Shown in pieces: positions 16,999-26,639 of a stretch of DNA of 62,635 bases (position 1 is the stretch's first letter; each line of letters begins with the position of its first letter). The translations under genes were made by a program, and so were the position numbers. The notes beneath the pieces are model-generated. The model did no database searches, was not told the origin of the DNA, and was given only the letters and a program-made list of their open reading frames with translations. This stretch comes from Methylobacter sp. (GTDB lineage Bacteria > Pseudomonadota > Gammaproteobacteria > Methylococcales > Methylomonadaceae), in assembly GCA_030684815.1 (NCBI GenBank), contig JAUXXQ010000149.1, positions 1 through 62,635 of the forward strand. The letters are read 5' to 3'.

Positions 16999-18381
16999 TC
17001 ACAAACCGGCATATTGGTTAATCAATTGCTGCAATTGTTCCCTATCCAGCTGCTGATTATCCACTTTAAGATAAGCCACTGCCTCTTGGTAATGCGGCGT
17101 GATTTCTACCACGCCAACTATTTTTAGCATGTCGGCGACAAATTCTCTGGCCTCCTGTTCACCGAGTTGTTCCAGCGAGATCAGCAAATTGGCCACGTAA
17201 CGCGGCTGCTTCATCCATAACGACAGCAGCAACCAGCTGGATGCGGCGGCAGCGCAAAACAGGAACACGGCAGTCACCCCGAATGCGCCGTTAAACCAGC
17301 CGCCCACCAGTCCGCCCATAAACAGGCCCATAAACTGGCAACTTGAATATGCGCCCATTGCCGTGCCTTTTAAATCGGCGGGCGCGGTTTTCGATATTAA
17401 CGACGGCAAGGTGGCTTCGAGCAGGTTAAAGCCGCAAAAAAACAGCCACAAAAAGCCGATAATCCCGAACAGATTTTGATGCACTGCCGACAGCCCCAAT
17501 TCAGCCAGCATCACTACGGCGATGGCGCCGATAAACACCTGTTTCATTTTGCGTTTCTTTTCCGCAATAATCACGAACGGCACCGCAAACGCCATTGAAA
17601 TGACGAAAACCGGCAAATAAACCTGCCATTCATGACCAGCCAACAAACCCGCATTGCGCATTAATGAAGGCACTACGACAAAGATGGCCATTAAAATCAG
17701 GTGCAGGGTAAAAATGCCGTAATTTAGCCGCAATAAATCCGGATTTTTCAGCACCTGCAGCATGTCCTCGGGCACGACTTCGGCATCCCGGTGCAATTTT
17801 GATTGTTGCGGATCGGGCACGATATAAATAATCGTTAGGATAGCCAGTGCGGTGAGTATGGCGGTAACCCAAAAAACACTCTGCACGCCGCCGAAGCCTG
17901 AAATAACCGGCCCTGCGATGATGCCGACGCCAAATGATGCGCCGATGCTGATGCCAATCAGCGCCATGGCTTTGGTGCGGTGTACTTCCTGCGTCAAATC
18001 GGCCACTAAAGCCATAATGACGGCGGAAACTGCACCGGCGCCCTGAAAGGCTCGACCCACCAGAATGCCGTAAATGGTCGTTGATAAGGCCGCAATCACG
18101 CTACCGACCAAGAATAGCAGCAAGCCGATGATAATCATTTTTTTGCGGCCGAAACGATCGGATAACAAGCCGAAAGGGATTTGCAATAAAACCTGGGGCA
18201 AGCCGTAAATGCTCATCGCCAGACCAATCAGCGCGGGCGTTGAGCCTTCGAGCTGTTCGGCAAATAACGACAGCACCGGCAAAATCATAAACAGCCCCAG
18301 CATACGCAAGGCATAAGTCCCGGCTAAAGCCATAGTGGCGCGTTTTTCCGATGGCGTCATCGGGCTTGTAATGTCCTGCAT
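16999..18381 (-). CDS. MFS transporter of the uvrA-ssb locus
   Basis: Twelve membrane helices and the loop motif GLLSDRFGRKKMI mark a major facilitator of the drug/sugar efflux type. The C-terminal ~80 residues after the last helix (EQLGEQEAREFVADML onward) are a soluble tail seen in this ssb-linked group. Start 18381 (MQDITSPMTPSEKRA) or the TTG at 18387, which is better spaced from an AGGAG, is preferred over the longer reading from 18462. Substrate is unknown. Confidence 0.88.
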   Translation of the reverse strand: MQDITSPMTPSEKRATMALAGTYALRMLGLFMILPVLSLFAEQLEGSTPALIGLAMSIYGLPQVLLQIPFGLLSDRFGRKKMIIIGLLLFLVGSVIAALSTTIYGILVGRAFQGAGAVSAVIMALVADLTQEVHRTKAMALIGISIGASFGVGIIAGPVISGFGGVQSVFWVTAILTALAILTIIYIVPDPQQSKLHRDAEVVPEDMLQVLKNPDLLRLNYGIFTLHLILMAIFVVVPSLMRNAGLLAGHEWQVYLPVFVISMAFAVPFVIIAEKKRKMKQVFIGAIAVVMLAELGLSAVHQNLFGIIGFLWLFFCGFNLLEATLPSLISKTAPADLKGTAMGAYSSCQFMGLFMGGLVGGWFNGAFGVTAVFLFCAAAASSWLLLSLWMKQPRYVANLLISLEQLGEQEAREFVADMLKIVGVVEITPHYQEAVAYLKVDNQQLDREQLQQLINQYAGL

Positions 18382-18550
18382 TGTTGTCAAAACGAGCTTC
18401 TCCTTTAGAACAAAATGATCAAAAAATGTAAGGGTGCATCGCGCACCGTTTTCAAGAGCCAATAAAGGTAAGCGCTACATATAGTTTAATCGGTTAACTT
18501 TTCGACTTTTACAATTTTAAAGTATACCTTATTAGCCTTGTTGATTTTGC

Positions 18551-19711
18551 TTAGCCCGGAAAAGGCGGGCGTTTGATAATGGCCTTAAACATATTATTTT
18601 CCCGGTCATCAATAAATTCAATGTCAGGATATGCCGCCAGCGCCCGCACAATGCCGCTACCCAAACCGCGATAAGGTAAGATACGGCTGGCAAACGACAC
18701 CAAAATCGGGTTGCGGATATTGGAATTGCCCAGCTTGATCTTGGCAACGGTAAGATTATTGGGCAAATGTCCGGGACTGATAATTTCTATCCTGTCCCTA
18801 AAAATCAATAGACGGATGGTTGCCGACACAAAGTAATCGCGGTGAATCAAGGCATTAGTCAGCAATTCTTCAAAGACGATCAGGGGGATTTCCAGCTCCC
18901 CGAGTGAATTTACGCTTTGACCCGCCTGTAGGTGATGCAGATTGCGTGTGATAAACCCCAGCGATTCCTTAAACACGTTCAGCATTTTTCCGCTCATATC
19001 CTGGCTATCCAGATAAATGCTGGTGTTGCTGTCGCTACCCGGAAAGACAACGGCTTTAACGATGAAAATCGGCAGATAAAAGCTGGGATTGCGGGTAAAC
19101 AGCAAAGCGCCCGCCACATTAAAAACGCCATCTTGCATCAAGTTCATGTTTTCCAACAAAGTCGATAATGGCATGTCGAGTTTATCCAGTGCGGTGTTGA
19201 AGTGCTTTTGCAGAAACGCATCAAAATAGTCTTTATCTAACTCATTGATACCCAAGCCTTTGGCGGGTATTTCATCGCCATGCACCAAGTTGGCGGCCTG
19301 ATACATGCGCTGAATTTCCTCGCGTGCGCTAACTTTTCGTTTATCCGAACCGCTTTTAACCCAGATCAAACCGTTGTTGTCCATGTACGGTTTGCTGATG
19401 CCTTGCGGTATCTGCACCACCATCACCAGACCGTTTGCTGTGGCAATGTTTTCGGTTTGTGGGTTGATGGGCGGACGGACTGATTGTGACGCCGCGTTAG
19501 CAACCAGCTGGTTTAAACGTCCGATGTCTTCTCGCGTCAGTCCGGCGTATGAACCGTCGTCATTGACCCCGATCAGGATAATTCCTCCCGAACTGTTGCA
19601 AAAAGCCACCATTTCAGCGGCCAAGGCATTAACATTGGTTACGTTGGACTTGAATTGGTGTTTCCCGTCTTCACCCCGGTCAATGATCGCCTGGAACTCT
19701 GTGTTGTTCAT
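18551..19711 (-). CDS. AlbA_2 (Schlafen-type) putative DNA-binding / ATPase-domain protein
   Basis: The N-terminal ~125 residues match the AlbA_2 fold: GEDGKHQFKSNV, ALAAEMVAFCNSSGGIILIGV, DGSYAGL, then IPQGISKPYMDNNGLIWVKSGSDKR. The C-terminal half has FEELLTNALIHRDYF and GSGIVRAL, resembling the degenerate GHKL ATPase (HATPase_c_4) of this architecture. Start at 19711 (MNNTEFQ) is supported by GGAG six bases upstream. Such proteins are accessory, often near phage-defence or toxin genes, and called transcriptional regulators without proof. Here it sits between MFS-ssb and uvrA, an order normally uninterrupted. Confidence 0.85.
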   Translation of the reverse strand: MNNTEFQAIIDRGEDGKHQFKSNVTNVNALAAEMVAFCNSSGGIILIGVNDDGSYAGLTREDIGRLNQLVANAASQSVRPPINPQTENIATANGLVMVVQIPQGISKPYMDNNGLIWVKSGSDKRKVSAREEIQRMYQAANLVHGDEIPAKGLGINELDKDYFDAFLQKHFNTALDKLDMPLSTLLENMNLMQDGVFNVAGALLFTRNPSFYLPIFIVKAVVFPGSDSNTSIYLDSQDMSGKMLNVFKESLGFITRNLHHLQAGQSVNSLGELEIPLIVFEELLTNALIHRDYFVSATIRLLIFRDRIEIISPGHLPNNLTVAKIKLGNSNIRNPILVSFASRILPYRGLGSGIVRALAAYPDIEFIDDRENNMFKAIIKRPPFPG

Positions 19712-19831
19712 TTTCATCTCCATTTGGTCATCCGGCAGTACATTAGCCGTGAATCAGCAGAAAACTTGCGCTGAGCTTAATGGCGTGCATTATAACAAGC
19801 TTTATTTGTCGGATTCGCTCATTTCCGCTGA

Positions 19832-20158
19832 TTAAGTAAACAGCGCTGTGATCTGCACTAAAAACTGTTCTGCGACCGATTTAACAGCAATGGCTGAAAT
19901 TTGACCGACCCTAATCATGCCGACGACGCCGACCATAATCCAAAATACGTTCAGCAAAGTATAGGCGCTGTCTTTTTTAAGTATCGAACACCAGGAAAGT
20001 ATCACCGCATCGGCGGTATTAAAGGCCCATACAAACAAAAACGGACTTTCCGAGCCCATCCAACTGACCAGGGAAAAGCTGAAAATGCGCATCAGCACAC
20101 CTATCATTTCGACGAAGCGAATATATTTAAAAACAAATGAATTTAATATGTTGATCAT
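19832..20158 (-). CDS. small membrane protein, function unknown
   Basis: The 108-residue product has two or three hydrophobic helices (around 35-55 and 68-85) with FVWAFNTADAVILSW and YTLLNVFWIMVGVVGMIR. The alternation of short helices recalls CBU_0592-type small membrane proteins; this is a weak resemblance. It lies between the AlbA_2 gene and uvrA and is divergent from uvrA. Confidence 0.5.
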   Translation of the reverse strand: MINILNSFVFKYIRFVEMIGVLMRIFSFSLVSWMGSESPFLFVWAFNTADAVILSWCSILKKDSAYTLLNVFWIMVGVVGMIRVGQISAIAVKSVAEQFLVQITALFT

Positions 20159-20243
20159 TATTTAAAACCTGAGTGAGTGCCGTTTGTGTCCATTCGGTTT
20201 TGCTCGTATATTATGCGGTTGTTTAAATTGCCGGATTTAGTTA

Positions 20244-23072
20244 ATGGATACGATCAGCATTCGTGGTGCCAGAACGCATAACCTGAAAAATATAGACCTT
20301 GATTTGCCCAGAGACACACTCATCGTGATCACCGGGCTGTCCGGTTCGGGCAAATCTTCGCTGGCTTTTGATACGATTTATGCCGAAGGCCAGCGCCGCT
20401 ATGTGGAATCGCTGTCCACTTATGCCCGGCAGTTTTTGGCTATCATGGAAAAGCCCGATGTCGACCATATCGAAGGCTTGTCGCCCGCCATTTCCATCGA
20501 GCAAAAATCCACTTCGCACAACCCGCGTTCCACCGTCGGCACCATCACCGAAATCTACGATTATTTGCGCCTGCTCTATGCCCGCGCCGGTACGCCGCGC
20601 TGCCCCGAACATGGCGTGTCGCTGGAAGCGCAAACTATCAGTCAAATGGTTGATCATGTGTTGTCGCAGCCGCAAGATCAGCGCTGGATGCTGCTGGCGC
20701 CGGTGATTAACGAGCGTAAAGGTGAACATATACAATTGCTCGATGATTTACGCGCACAGGGTTTTATCCGCGCCCGCATCGACGGCACGGTTTACGATCT
20801 GGACGAGCCGCCGCTGCTGGACTTAAAAAAGAAACATACCATCGAGGTCATCGTCGACCGCTTTAAAATCCGCGACGACATCGCCTTAAGGCTGGCCGAA
20901 TCGTTTGAGACCGCTTTGCGTATCGCCGACGGCATCGCCATTGCCGCTTGTATTGACGACGGCGATTTCACCGAACTGCTGTTTTCCGAACGCTACGCCT
21001 GCCCGCATTGCGGCTACTCGCTGTCCGAACTGGAACCGCGCATTTTCTCGTTCAACAATCCTAAAGGCGCGTGTCATAGTTGCGACGGCTTGGGCGTGCG
21101 CCAGCATTTTGATCCCGAGCTGATTATCCATAATCCCGACATCAGCCTTGCCGGTGGCGCGATTCGCGGCTGGGATAGGCGCAATGCTTATTATTACCAA
21201 ATCATTTGTGCGCTGGCCAAGCACTATAACTTCGACCCGGAAGCGCCGTTTTCGGAGCTGTCCAAAATCCATCAGGATATTATCCTGTACGGCAGCGACC
21301 ATGAAGAAATTGAATTCACCTTCATCACCGGCACCGGTTCCGCCAAGAAGAAACGCCATCCTTTTGAAGGCATTATCGCCAATATGGAGCGGCGTTATCA
21401 CGAAACCGATTCGCCGATGGTGCGCGACGAGCTGGCCAAATATCTGTCGCAAAAAACCTGCAATGTTTGCGAAGGCGCAAGGCTGAATGTCTCGGCCAGA
21501 AACGTGTTTGTCGAGGATTTGCCGCTGCACCACCTGACCCGTTTCCCTATCCGTAAATCGCTGGACTTTTTTGCCCAGCTTCAACTGACCGGCAAACGCG
21601 GCGAAGTCGCGGTAAAAATCGTCAAGGAAATTCAGGAGCGGCTGGAGTTTTTGGTCAATGTCGGTCTCGATTATTTGACGCTGGATCGCAGCGCAGACAC
21701 GCTGTCCGGCGGCGAAGCACAGCGCATACGCCTTGCCAGCCAAATCGGCGCGGGTTTGGTCGGGGTGATGTATGTGCTCGATGAGCCGTCGATTGGCCTG
21801 CATCAGCGCGACAACCAGCGCCTGTTAAACACCTTGTTCCGTCTGCGCGATTTGGGCAATACCGTGATCGTGGTCGAGCATGACGAAGATGCCATTCGCT
21901 CGGCGCAGCACATCGTCGACATCGGCCCTGGCGCCGGTGTGCATGGTGGGCGCATCATCGCCCAAGGCACATTGGACGATATTCTTAATAATAAGGACTC
22001 GTTAACCGGCCAATATTTGTCGGGGAAAATCGGCATCGCCGTGCCGGAAAGATTGACGCCAGCCAATAAAGACAAGCAAATCGTCATCCGCAATGCCCAC
22101 GGCAATAACCTGAAAAATGTCGACATTAAATTTCCTATCGGCTTGCTGACCTGCGTCACCGGCGTGTCCGGTTCCGGCAAATCGACGCTGATTAACGATA
22201 CTTTATATTGCCATGCGGCGCGTCTCATCAACCGCGCCGGCGTCATTCCCGCGCCCTGCGATGCGATTGAAGGGCTGGAACATTTCGATAAAGTCGTCGA
22301 TATAGACCAAAGCCCGATTGGCCGCACACCGCGCTCGAATCCGGCCACGTATACCGGTTTGTTTACGCCGATACGCGAATTATTTTCAGCGACGCCGGAA
22401 GCGCGTTCACGCGGTTATACGCCCGGCCGCTTTAGTTTTAATGTCAAGGGCGGCCGCTGCGAAGCCTGCAAAGGCGATGGCGTGATTAAAGTCGAAATGC
22501 ACTTTTTGCCGGATATTTTCGTCCATTGCGACAATTGCGCCGGTAAGCGTTATAACCGCGAAACGCTGGAAATCCGCTACAAAGGCAAAGCCATCAACGA
22601 AGTGCTGGACATGACCGTTGAAGATGCCGCCGCGTTTTTCAGTGCAGTGCCGGTGCTGGCGAAGAAATTACAGACCTTGGTTGAAGTCGGCTTGAGCTAC
22701 ATCACGCTGGGGCAGAATGCGACCACGCTGTCCGGCGGCGAAGCGCAACGGGTCAAACTCGCCAAGGAATTGTCCAAACGCGACACCGGCAAGACGCTGT
22801 ATATATTGGATGAACCGACTACCGGCTTGCACTTCCATGACATCAAGCAATTGCTGAATGTGCTGCACACGTTGCGCGACCACGGCAACACTGTCATCGT
22901 CATCGAGCATAATCTGGATGTGATTAAAACCGCCGACTGGATTATCGACATGGGCCCGGAAGGCGGCGACGGCGGCGGCACACTGGTTGCAGAAGGTACG
23001 CCGAAACAGGTTTCCGAAAATAAGGCTTCGCATACCGGGATGTATTTGCAGCGTTTTTTTGAGCCGCTCTAA
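20244..23072 (+). CDS. uvrA: excinuclease ABC subunit A
   Basis: UvrA detects helix-distorting lesions for nucleotide excision repair. Two ABC ATPase modules are present: Walker [15 protein letters not shown] near 30 and [14 protein letters not shown] near 645; signatures [12 protein letters not shown] and [12 protein letters not shown]; and zinc motifs CPHCGYS...CHSCDG and [16 protein letters not shown]...[10 protein letters not shown]. Length 942 is standard. No CTGT-N8-ACAG LexA-type box is seen upstream. Its TAA shares a base with the ATG of the next gene, linking it to the corrinoid cluster. Confidence 0.98.
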   Translation: MDTISIRGARTHNLKNIDLDLPRDTLIVITGLSGSGKSSLAFDTIYAEGQRRYVESLSTYARQFLAIMEKPDVDHIEGLSPAISIEQKSTSHNPRSTVGTITEIYDYLRLLYARAGTPRCPEHGVSLEAQTISQMVDHVLSQPQDQRWMLLAPVINERKGEHIQLLDDLRAQGFIRARIDGTVYDLDEPPLLDLKKKHTIEVIVDRFKIRDDIALRLAESFETALRIADGIAIAACIDDGDFTELLFSERYACPHCGYSLSELEPRIFSFNNPKGACHSCDGLGVRQHFDPELIIHNPDISLAGGAIRGWDRRNAYYYQIICALAKHYNFDPEAPFSELSKIHQDIILYGSDHEEIEFTFITGTGSAKKKRHPFEGIIANMERRYHETDSPMVRDELAKYLSQKTCNVCEGARLNVSARNVFVEDLPLHHLTRFPIRKSLDFFAQLQLTGKRGEVAVKIVKEIQERLEFLVNVGLDYLTLDRSADTLSGGEAQRIRLASQIGAGLVGVMYVLDEPSIGLHQRDNQRLLNTLFRLRDLGNTVIVVEHDEDAIRSAQHIVDIGPGAGVHGGRIIAQGTLDDILNNKDSLTGQYLSGKIGIAVPERLTPANKDKQIVIRNAHGNNLKNVDIKFPIGLLTCVTGVSGSGKSTLINDTLYCHAARLINRAGVIPAPCDAIEGLEHFDKVVDIDQSPIGRTPRSNPATYTGLFTPIRELFSATPEARSRGYTPGRFSFNVKGGRCEACKGDGVIKVEMHFLPDIFVHCDNCAGKRYNRETLEIRYKGKAINEVLDMTVEDAAAFFSAVPVLAKKLQTLVEVGLSYITLGQNATTLSGGEAQRVKLAKELSKRDTGKTLYILDEPTTGLHFHDIKQLLNVLHTLRDHGNTVIVIEHNLDVIKTADWIIDMGPEGGDGGGTLVAEGTPKQVSENKASHTGMYLQRFFEPL

Positions 23073-24667
23073 TGGACGCTTTACCCTTTATCACCGCCCT
23101 AAGCCCACAAGGCGAATTTCAACTGCCGTTCCAGCCAGGCGCCACCTTGCGCGACATTTTAATCGCCGGTGGTTTGGGCTTGCGCTCTGCTTGTGCCGGC
23201 AATGCCGTGTGCGGGCAATGCCAGGTTCGGGTTCAAGAAAGCGCCACGATTCCTTTTACGTCAGGTGAAAAACGAAGGCTTTCCCCTGCACGGTTAAACG
23301 CCGGTTGGCGTCTGGCTTGCCAAATTACGCCGCTGGCTCCGTTGCATGCCAGCATTAAAACGCTGGCACCAGCCCAGCATTGGCGGGCGTTGCGCGATGA
23401 TGAATACAGCTTTATAAGGCAACCGCCAGCGCTGCGGCCCAGTATGATGCGCTATGGAGTGGCGGTTGATTTAGGCACGACCCATATTCGTTTGACCTTG
23501 TGGGATGTGCGTGCTGGAAAACGGTTGGCCGGACGCATCGGCATTAACCCGCAGGCGAGTTATGGCGCTGATATTCTTAGCCGATTAACCGAGGCTGCGC
23601 GCTCCCGGCAAGTTGCAGACGCCATTGCCGTACTGGCTACGACTGCGATTGCTGAAGCGCTGCGTGATATGGCCTCGGCACTAGAAATCAATTTGCATGA
23701 TATAGGCGAAGTGGTGATCGTCGGCAATACCGCGATGATGAGTTTGCTCTCGGGTAAAAATACCGCGTTGTTATTGAACCCTGACTATTGGACGCAATGT
23801 TTTTCTATACAGCCGGATGATCCGGCTTTATTCAATAAGGCATGGGCATTATCCGAGCAAGCGCGGATTCGATTTATTACGCCGCTGGGCGGATTCATCG
23901 GTTCGGATCTGTTGGCCGGCATTATCGCTACGCGCTTGACGAAACAACCTGCCGGTTCGTTGTTGATTGATTTTGGCACCAATTCAGAAATGGCTTTGTG
24001 GGACGGTAAAAGGTTAAGGCTGACCGCTACAGCAGGCGGCCCGGCTTTTGAAGGCTGCGGTATCAGTTGCGGCATGTCGGCCGAAGCGGGCGCAATTTAT
24101 CGTTTAAGCTCCGGCCATGACTCCACTTTTAAACTCGGTGTGTTAGGCAAGGCTAAAGCCAAAGGCTTATGCGGCTCAGGCTTGGTCGATGCGGTGGCGT
24201 GGCTGCGGCATCAAGGCAAGCTGGATAAATTAGGACGCTATCCGGAGCGGGCTAACGAGGGTTTTGTCCTATCCGAAAGCGGTGGGCGGATTGTGTTAAA
24301 AGCGGCTGATATTGATGTTTTCCAACGCGCCAAAGCCTCGATTGGCGCTGGCGTGTGCTGGCTTTGTGAGCAAGCCGGGCTAGCGGTTTCAGATTTGGCT
24401 CGGGTTTATGCCTGCGGCGCATTTGGCGGTTTGCTCGATGTCAGCAACGCACAAGCAATAGGTTTATTACCGCCAGTGCCGGTTGAGAAGGTACAGCTTG
24501 AGCCTAATAGTGCGCTGGCAGGCTGCGAAGAATTATTGCTTTCAGCAGAAGCCGAGCGCCTTGTAGCGGCGGTGCTGGCTGTTGCTGAACTCTATAACAT
24601 GGGCGAAGACAGTGCGTTTGAAAACCTGTTTGTGGAAAATCTTTATCTCCAAGCGATGCGGACATAG
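23072..24667 (+). CDS. corrinoid-activating [2Fe-2S] ASKHA-domain protein (RACo-like, DUF4445)
   Basis: RACo-type proteins use electrons and ATP to reduce cob(II)alamin in corrinoid methyl carriers back to the active Co(I) state. The N-terminal ferredoxin domain has the plant-type spacing C41-x5-C47-x2-C50...C83. A linker follows, then an actin-like ATPase with phosphate loops DLGTT (133-137) and DFGTN (300-304) and GPAFEGCGISCGMSAEAGA. Length 531 is shorter than the ~630 of methanogen or acetogen RACo, through a compact linker. The start codon overlaps the uvrA stop (TAATG). A repeat block separates it from the corrinoid protein gene, but function links the two. Confidence 0.9.
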   Translation: MDALPFITALSPQGEFQLPFQPGATLRDILIAGGLGLRSACAGNAVCGQCQVRVQESATIPFTSGEKRRLSPARLNAGWRLACQITPLAPLHASIKTLAPAQHWRALRDDEYSFIRQPPALRPSMMRYGVAVDLGTTHIRLTLWDVRAGKRLAGRIGINPQASYGADILSRLTEAARSRQVADAIAVLATTAIAEALRDMASALEINLHDIGEVVIVGNTAMMSLLSGKNTALLLNPDYWTQCFSIQPDDPALFNKAWALSEQARIRFITPLGGFIGSDLLAGIIATRLTKQPAGSLLIDFGTNSEMALWDGKRLRLTATAGGPAFEGCGISCGMSAEAGAIYRLSSGHDSTFKLGVLGKAKAKGLCGSGLVDAVAWLRHQGKLDKLGRYPERANEGFVLSESGGRIVLKAADIDVFQRAKASIGAGVCWLCEQAGLAVSDLARVYACGAFGGLLDVSNAQAIGLLPPVPVEKVQLEPNSALAGCEELLLSAEAERLVAAVLAVAELYNMGEDSAFENLFVENLYLQAMRT

Positions 24668-24711
24668 AATAAGTTCCATTTGTAACTATTCAGCATCTAA
24701 AAATGATTAAA

Positions 24712-24908
24712 TAGAACACGGATGAAACGGATAATCACTGATTAAAAGCACGACATATTTTAAAAAACCGTGTAAATCCGCCCTATCTGTACCATCCGTG
24801 TTCTATTACCTTTTTCACTGAATGGTTATAATCACTGATTAAAAGCACGACATATTTAAAAAAAACCGTGTAAATCCGTCTTATCTGTGCCATCCGTGTT
24901 CTATTACC
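24712..24908. repeat. ATCCGTGTTCTATT intergenic repeats, two direct copies with inverted ends
   Basis: Two ~79-bp direct copies (24732-24810 and 24829-24908) share AATCACTGATTAAAAGCACG, then AACCGTGTAAATCCG and CATCCGTGTTCTATTACC. TAGAACACGGATG near 24714 is the complement of CATCCGTGTTCTA, so copy 1 can form a long hairpin. A relative in reverse orientation lies at 49392-49489. The block separates the activator gene from the corrinoid protein gene and may carry its promoter. Confidence 0.85.
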
Positions 24909-24920
24909 AGTTACCATTTA

Positions 24921-24926
24921 AAGGAG
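24921..24926 (+). promoter_or_regulatory. ribosome binding site fixing the GTG start of the corrinoid protein
   Basis: AAGGAG lies eight bases before GTG 24935. It decides against the upstream ATG at 24887, which lies inside the repeat block. Confidence 0.8.
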
Positions 24927-24934
24927 CATTCACC

Positions 24935-25618
24935 GTGTTGGATGATGTTATCAAAGCCTACAATGAGGCTGTTTTAGACACCGATAGGACGCGTGCCTTG
25001 CAAATCGTCTCGGATGCGGTCGCGCAAGGTGTCAGTCCCGAGGACATTGTGTTCAATGTGGTGATTCCAGGGCTTGACCTGATGGTTAAGGCGCTCAGCG
25101 AAGGTTTCGACACCAATCTTGCCCAGCATTTTATGACCTCGCAAATTGCGGCCAATGTCACCGAAAAAATGCTCGAATCGTTTCAGTCGCCACCGGAAAT
25201 TATCGGCCATGTGGTCATAGGTTCTGCCGTGGGCGATTTACATACGCTAGGCAAACGCATTGTGATTGGCTGTCTTAAAGCGCAAATGATTGAAGTGATT
25301 GATTTGGGCGTAAATGTCCCGGCTGAAAGGTTCGTCAGCGAAGCGTTGGCACATAATGCGCAAGTGATTGGCGTATCGGCGATGATGGTGCATACCGCAC
25401 GTGGCGAAAACGGCGCGATTAAAGTACGCCGCTTGCTTCAGGAACAAGGTCTGGAACATAAAATCAAGCTGGTTGTCGGCGGTGCGCCGTTTCGCTACGA
25501 CCCTGAGTTATATAAAGTGGTGCAAGCGGATGCCTGGGCTGAAAATGGCGTGTCGGCACTTAAAGTTATTATGGATTGCATTCAGGAGGTAAAAAACAAT
25601 GACCACGAGCATGGATAG
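24935..25618 (+). CDS. corrinoid (B12-binding) methyl-carrier protein
   Basis: The product (227 residues, GTG start) has an N-terminal helical cap (about 1-85) of the methionine-synthase B12-binding type and a Rossmann B12 domain. The lower-ligand motif DxHxxG is intact as D101-L-H103-T-L-G106, followed by VIGVSAMMVHTARGE (SxL-equivalent) and VVGGAPFR (GG motif). Such MtaC/MtbC/MtvC-like proteins shuttle a methyl group between a substrate methyltransferase and an acceptor enzyme. Its 3' end overlaps the UroD-like gene by 20 bases, so they are translationally coupled. Confidence 0.92.
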   Translation: MLDDVIKAYNEAVLDTDRTRALQIVSDAVAQGVSPEDIVFNVVIPGLDLMVKALSEGFDTNLAQHFMTSQIAANVTEKMLESFQSPPEIIGHVVIGSAVGDLHTLGKRIVIGCLKAQMIEVIDLGVNVPAERFVSEALAHNAQVIGVSAMMVHTARGENGAIKVRRLLQEQGLEHKIKLVVGGAPFRYDPELYKVVQADAWAENGVSALKVIMDCIQEVKNNDHEHG

Positions 25619-26639
25619 GCTGGCAGCGGCTGCCAACGGTAAGATTATCGATCACATCCCGGTATTTTGTAATTTGCTCGATCAGGGCGCGCGCGAGCTG
25701 GGGTTGTCTATCGAAGACTATTTTTCCAAAGGCGAGCATGTTGCCGAAGCGCAAATCAAAATGCAGAAAAAATTCGGCCACGATAATGTCTGGAGCCTTT
25801 TTTATGTCGGCAAAGAGGCAGAATTATTCGGCTGCAAAAAAATATGTTACGCGACCGACGGGCCGCCTAATGTCGAAGATTACATCATTCAGAATTACGC
25901 TGATATTGAGTGTCTGCAAGTGCCGGATGACCTCAGCGCGCATCCTAAATTTGCCGAAACCGCAAAATGCCTGCAGATTTTAAAACGCGAAGTAGGCGGA
26001 AAAGTGCCTATTTGCGCTTATCTCACCGCCTCTATGTCACTGCCCGCAATTCTAATGGGCATGGAAAATTGGATGGAATTGCTGATGATAGGCCCTGTTG
26101 AGGTGCGTGATTTGCTGTTGGAAAAATGCTCGGATTTTTTTCGCAAAGAAATCGAAGCCTACCGCAACGCAGGCGCTGATATTCTGGTCTATGCCGACCC
26201 TTACGGTTCGACCGACATTATCCCCATGAAGTTGTTCAAAGACTTGTCGCTCAAATGGATGAAGCGCGATTTGGAGCCCGGCGGCCTAAACGGCGTGGTT
26301 TATTATGTCGGCGGGGCGAGGCTCAACAGCGTTGCCGATGAGGTGATCCGCGAGGTGGGCATACACGCTTATTATCCCGGCCCGCTGGATGATGTGACAG
26401 AATCCATGCGCATTATCAATGGCCGCGCCTTGTGCGCCGGGGTGATCAATGACATCAAGCTGCTCGACTGGACTCCCGGCCAGGTGCGCGAGGAAGTGCG
26501 GCGCATTGTGCAAGGGGGGTTGCAGGTGAACAATAAGTTCTTTTTCGGTACGGTAGTGATGCCTTACGGTATCCCGGAAGAAAATATTAAAGCCATGATT
26601 TTGGCGGCAAAAGAATTCGGACGCACGACTGATGGCTAA
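25599..26639 (+). CDS. UroD-fold corrinoid-dependent methyltransferase
   Basis: This 346-residue protein belongs to the uroporphyrinogen decarboxylase superfamily, where corrinoid-linked members (MtaA, MtbA, CmuA N-part, MtvA-like) move methyl groups to or from a corrinoid protein. Context argues for methyl transfer rather than haem synthesis. DPYGSTDIIP (200-209) and IPEENIKAMILAAKEFG are superfamily segments. The zinc site of thiol methyltransferases (HxC and a later Cys) is not seen: the positions read YYVGG (235-239) and GTVVMPYG (317-324). It is probably not a coenzyme M-type enzyme; a substrate-side demethylase or unusual acceptor enzyme is possible. It overlaps both neighbours. Confidence 0.87.
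   Translation: MTTSMDRLAAAANGKIIDHIPVFCNLLDQGARELGLSIEDYFSKGEHVAEAQIKMQKKFGHDNVWSLFYVGKEAELFGCKKICYATDGPPNVEDYIIQNYADIECLQVPDDLSAHPKFAETAKCLQILKREVGGKVPICAYLTASMSLPAILMGMENWMELLMIGPVEVRDLLLEKCSDFFRKEIEAYRNAGADILVYADPYGSTDIIPMKLFKDLSLKWMKRDLEPGGLNGVVYYVGGARLNSVADEVIREVGIHAYYPGPLDDVTESMRIINGRALCAGVINDIKLLDWTPGQVREEVRRIVQGGLQVNNKFFFGTVVMPYGIPEENIKAMILAAKEFGRTTDG

Noticed and set aside
20159-20243. LexA/SOS box upstream of uvrA
   Set aside because: No CTGT-N8-ACAG or close variant was found.
25599-26639. Genuine uroporphyrinogen decarboxylase (HemE)
   Set aside because: Coupling to a corrinoid protein and DUF1638 and the lack of HemE's N-terminal RQAGRYLPEY-type motif argue against haem synthesis.
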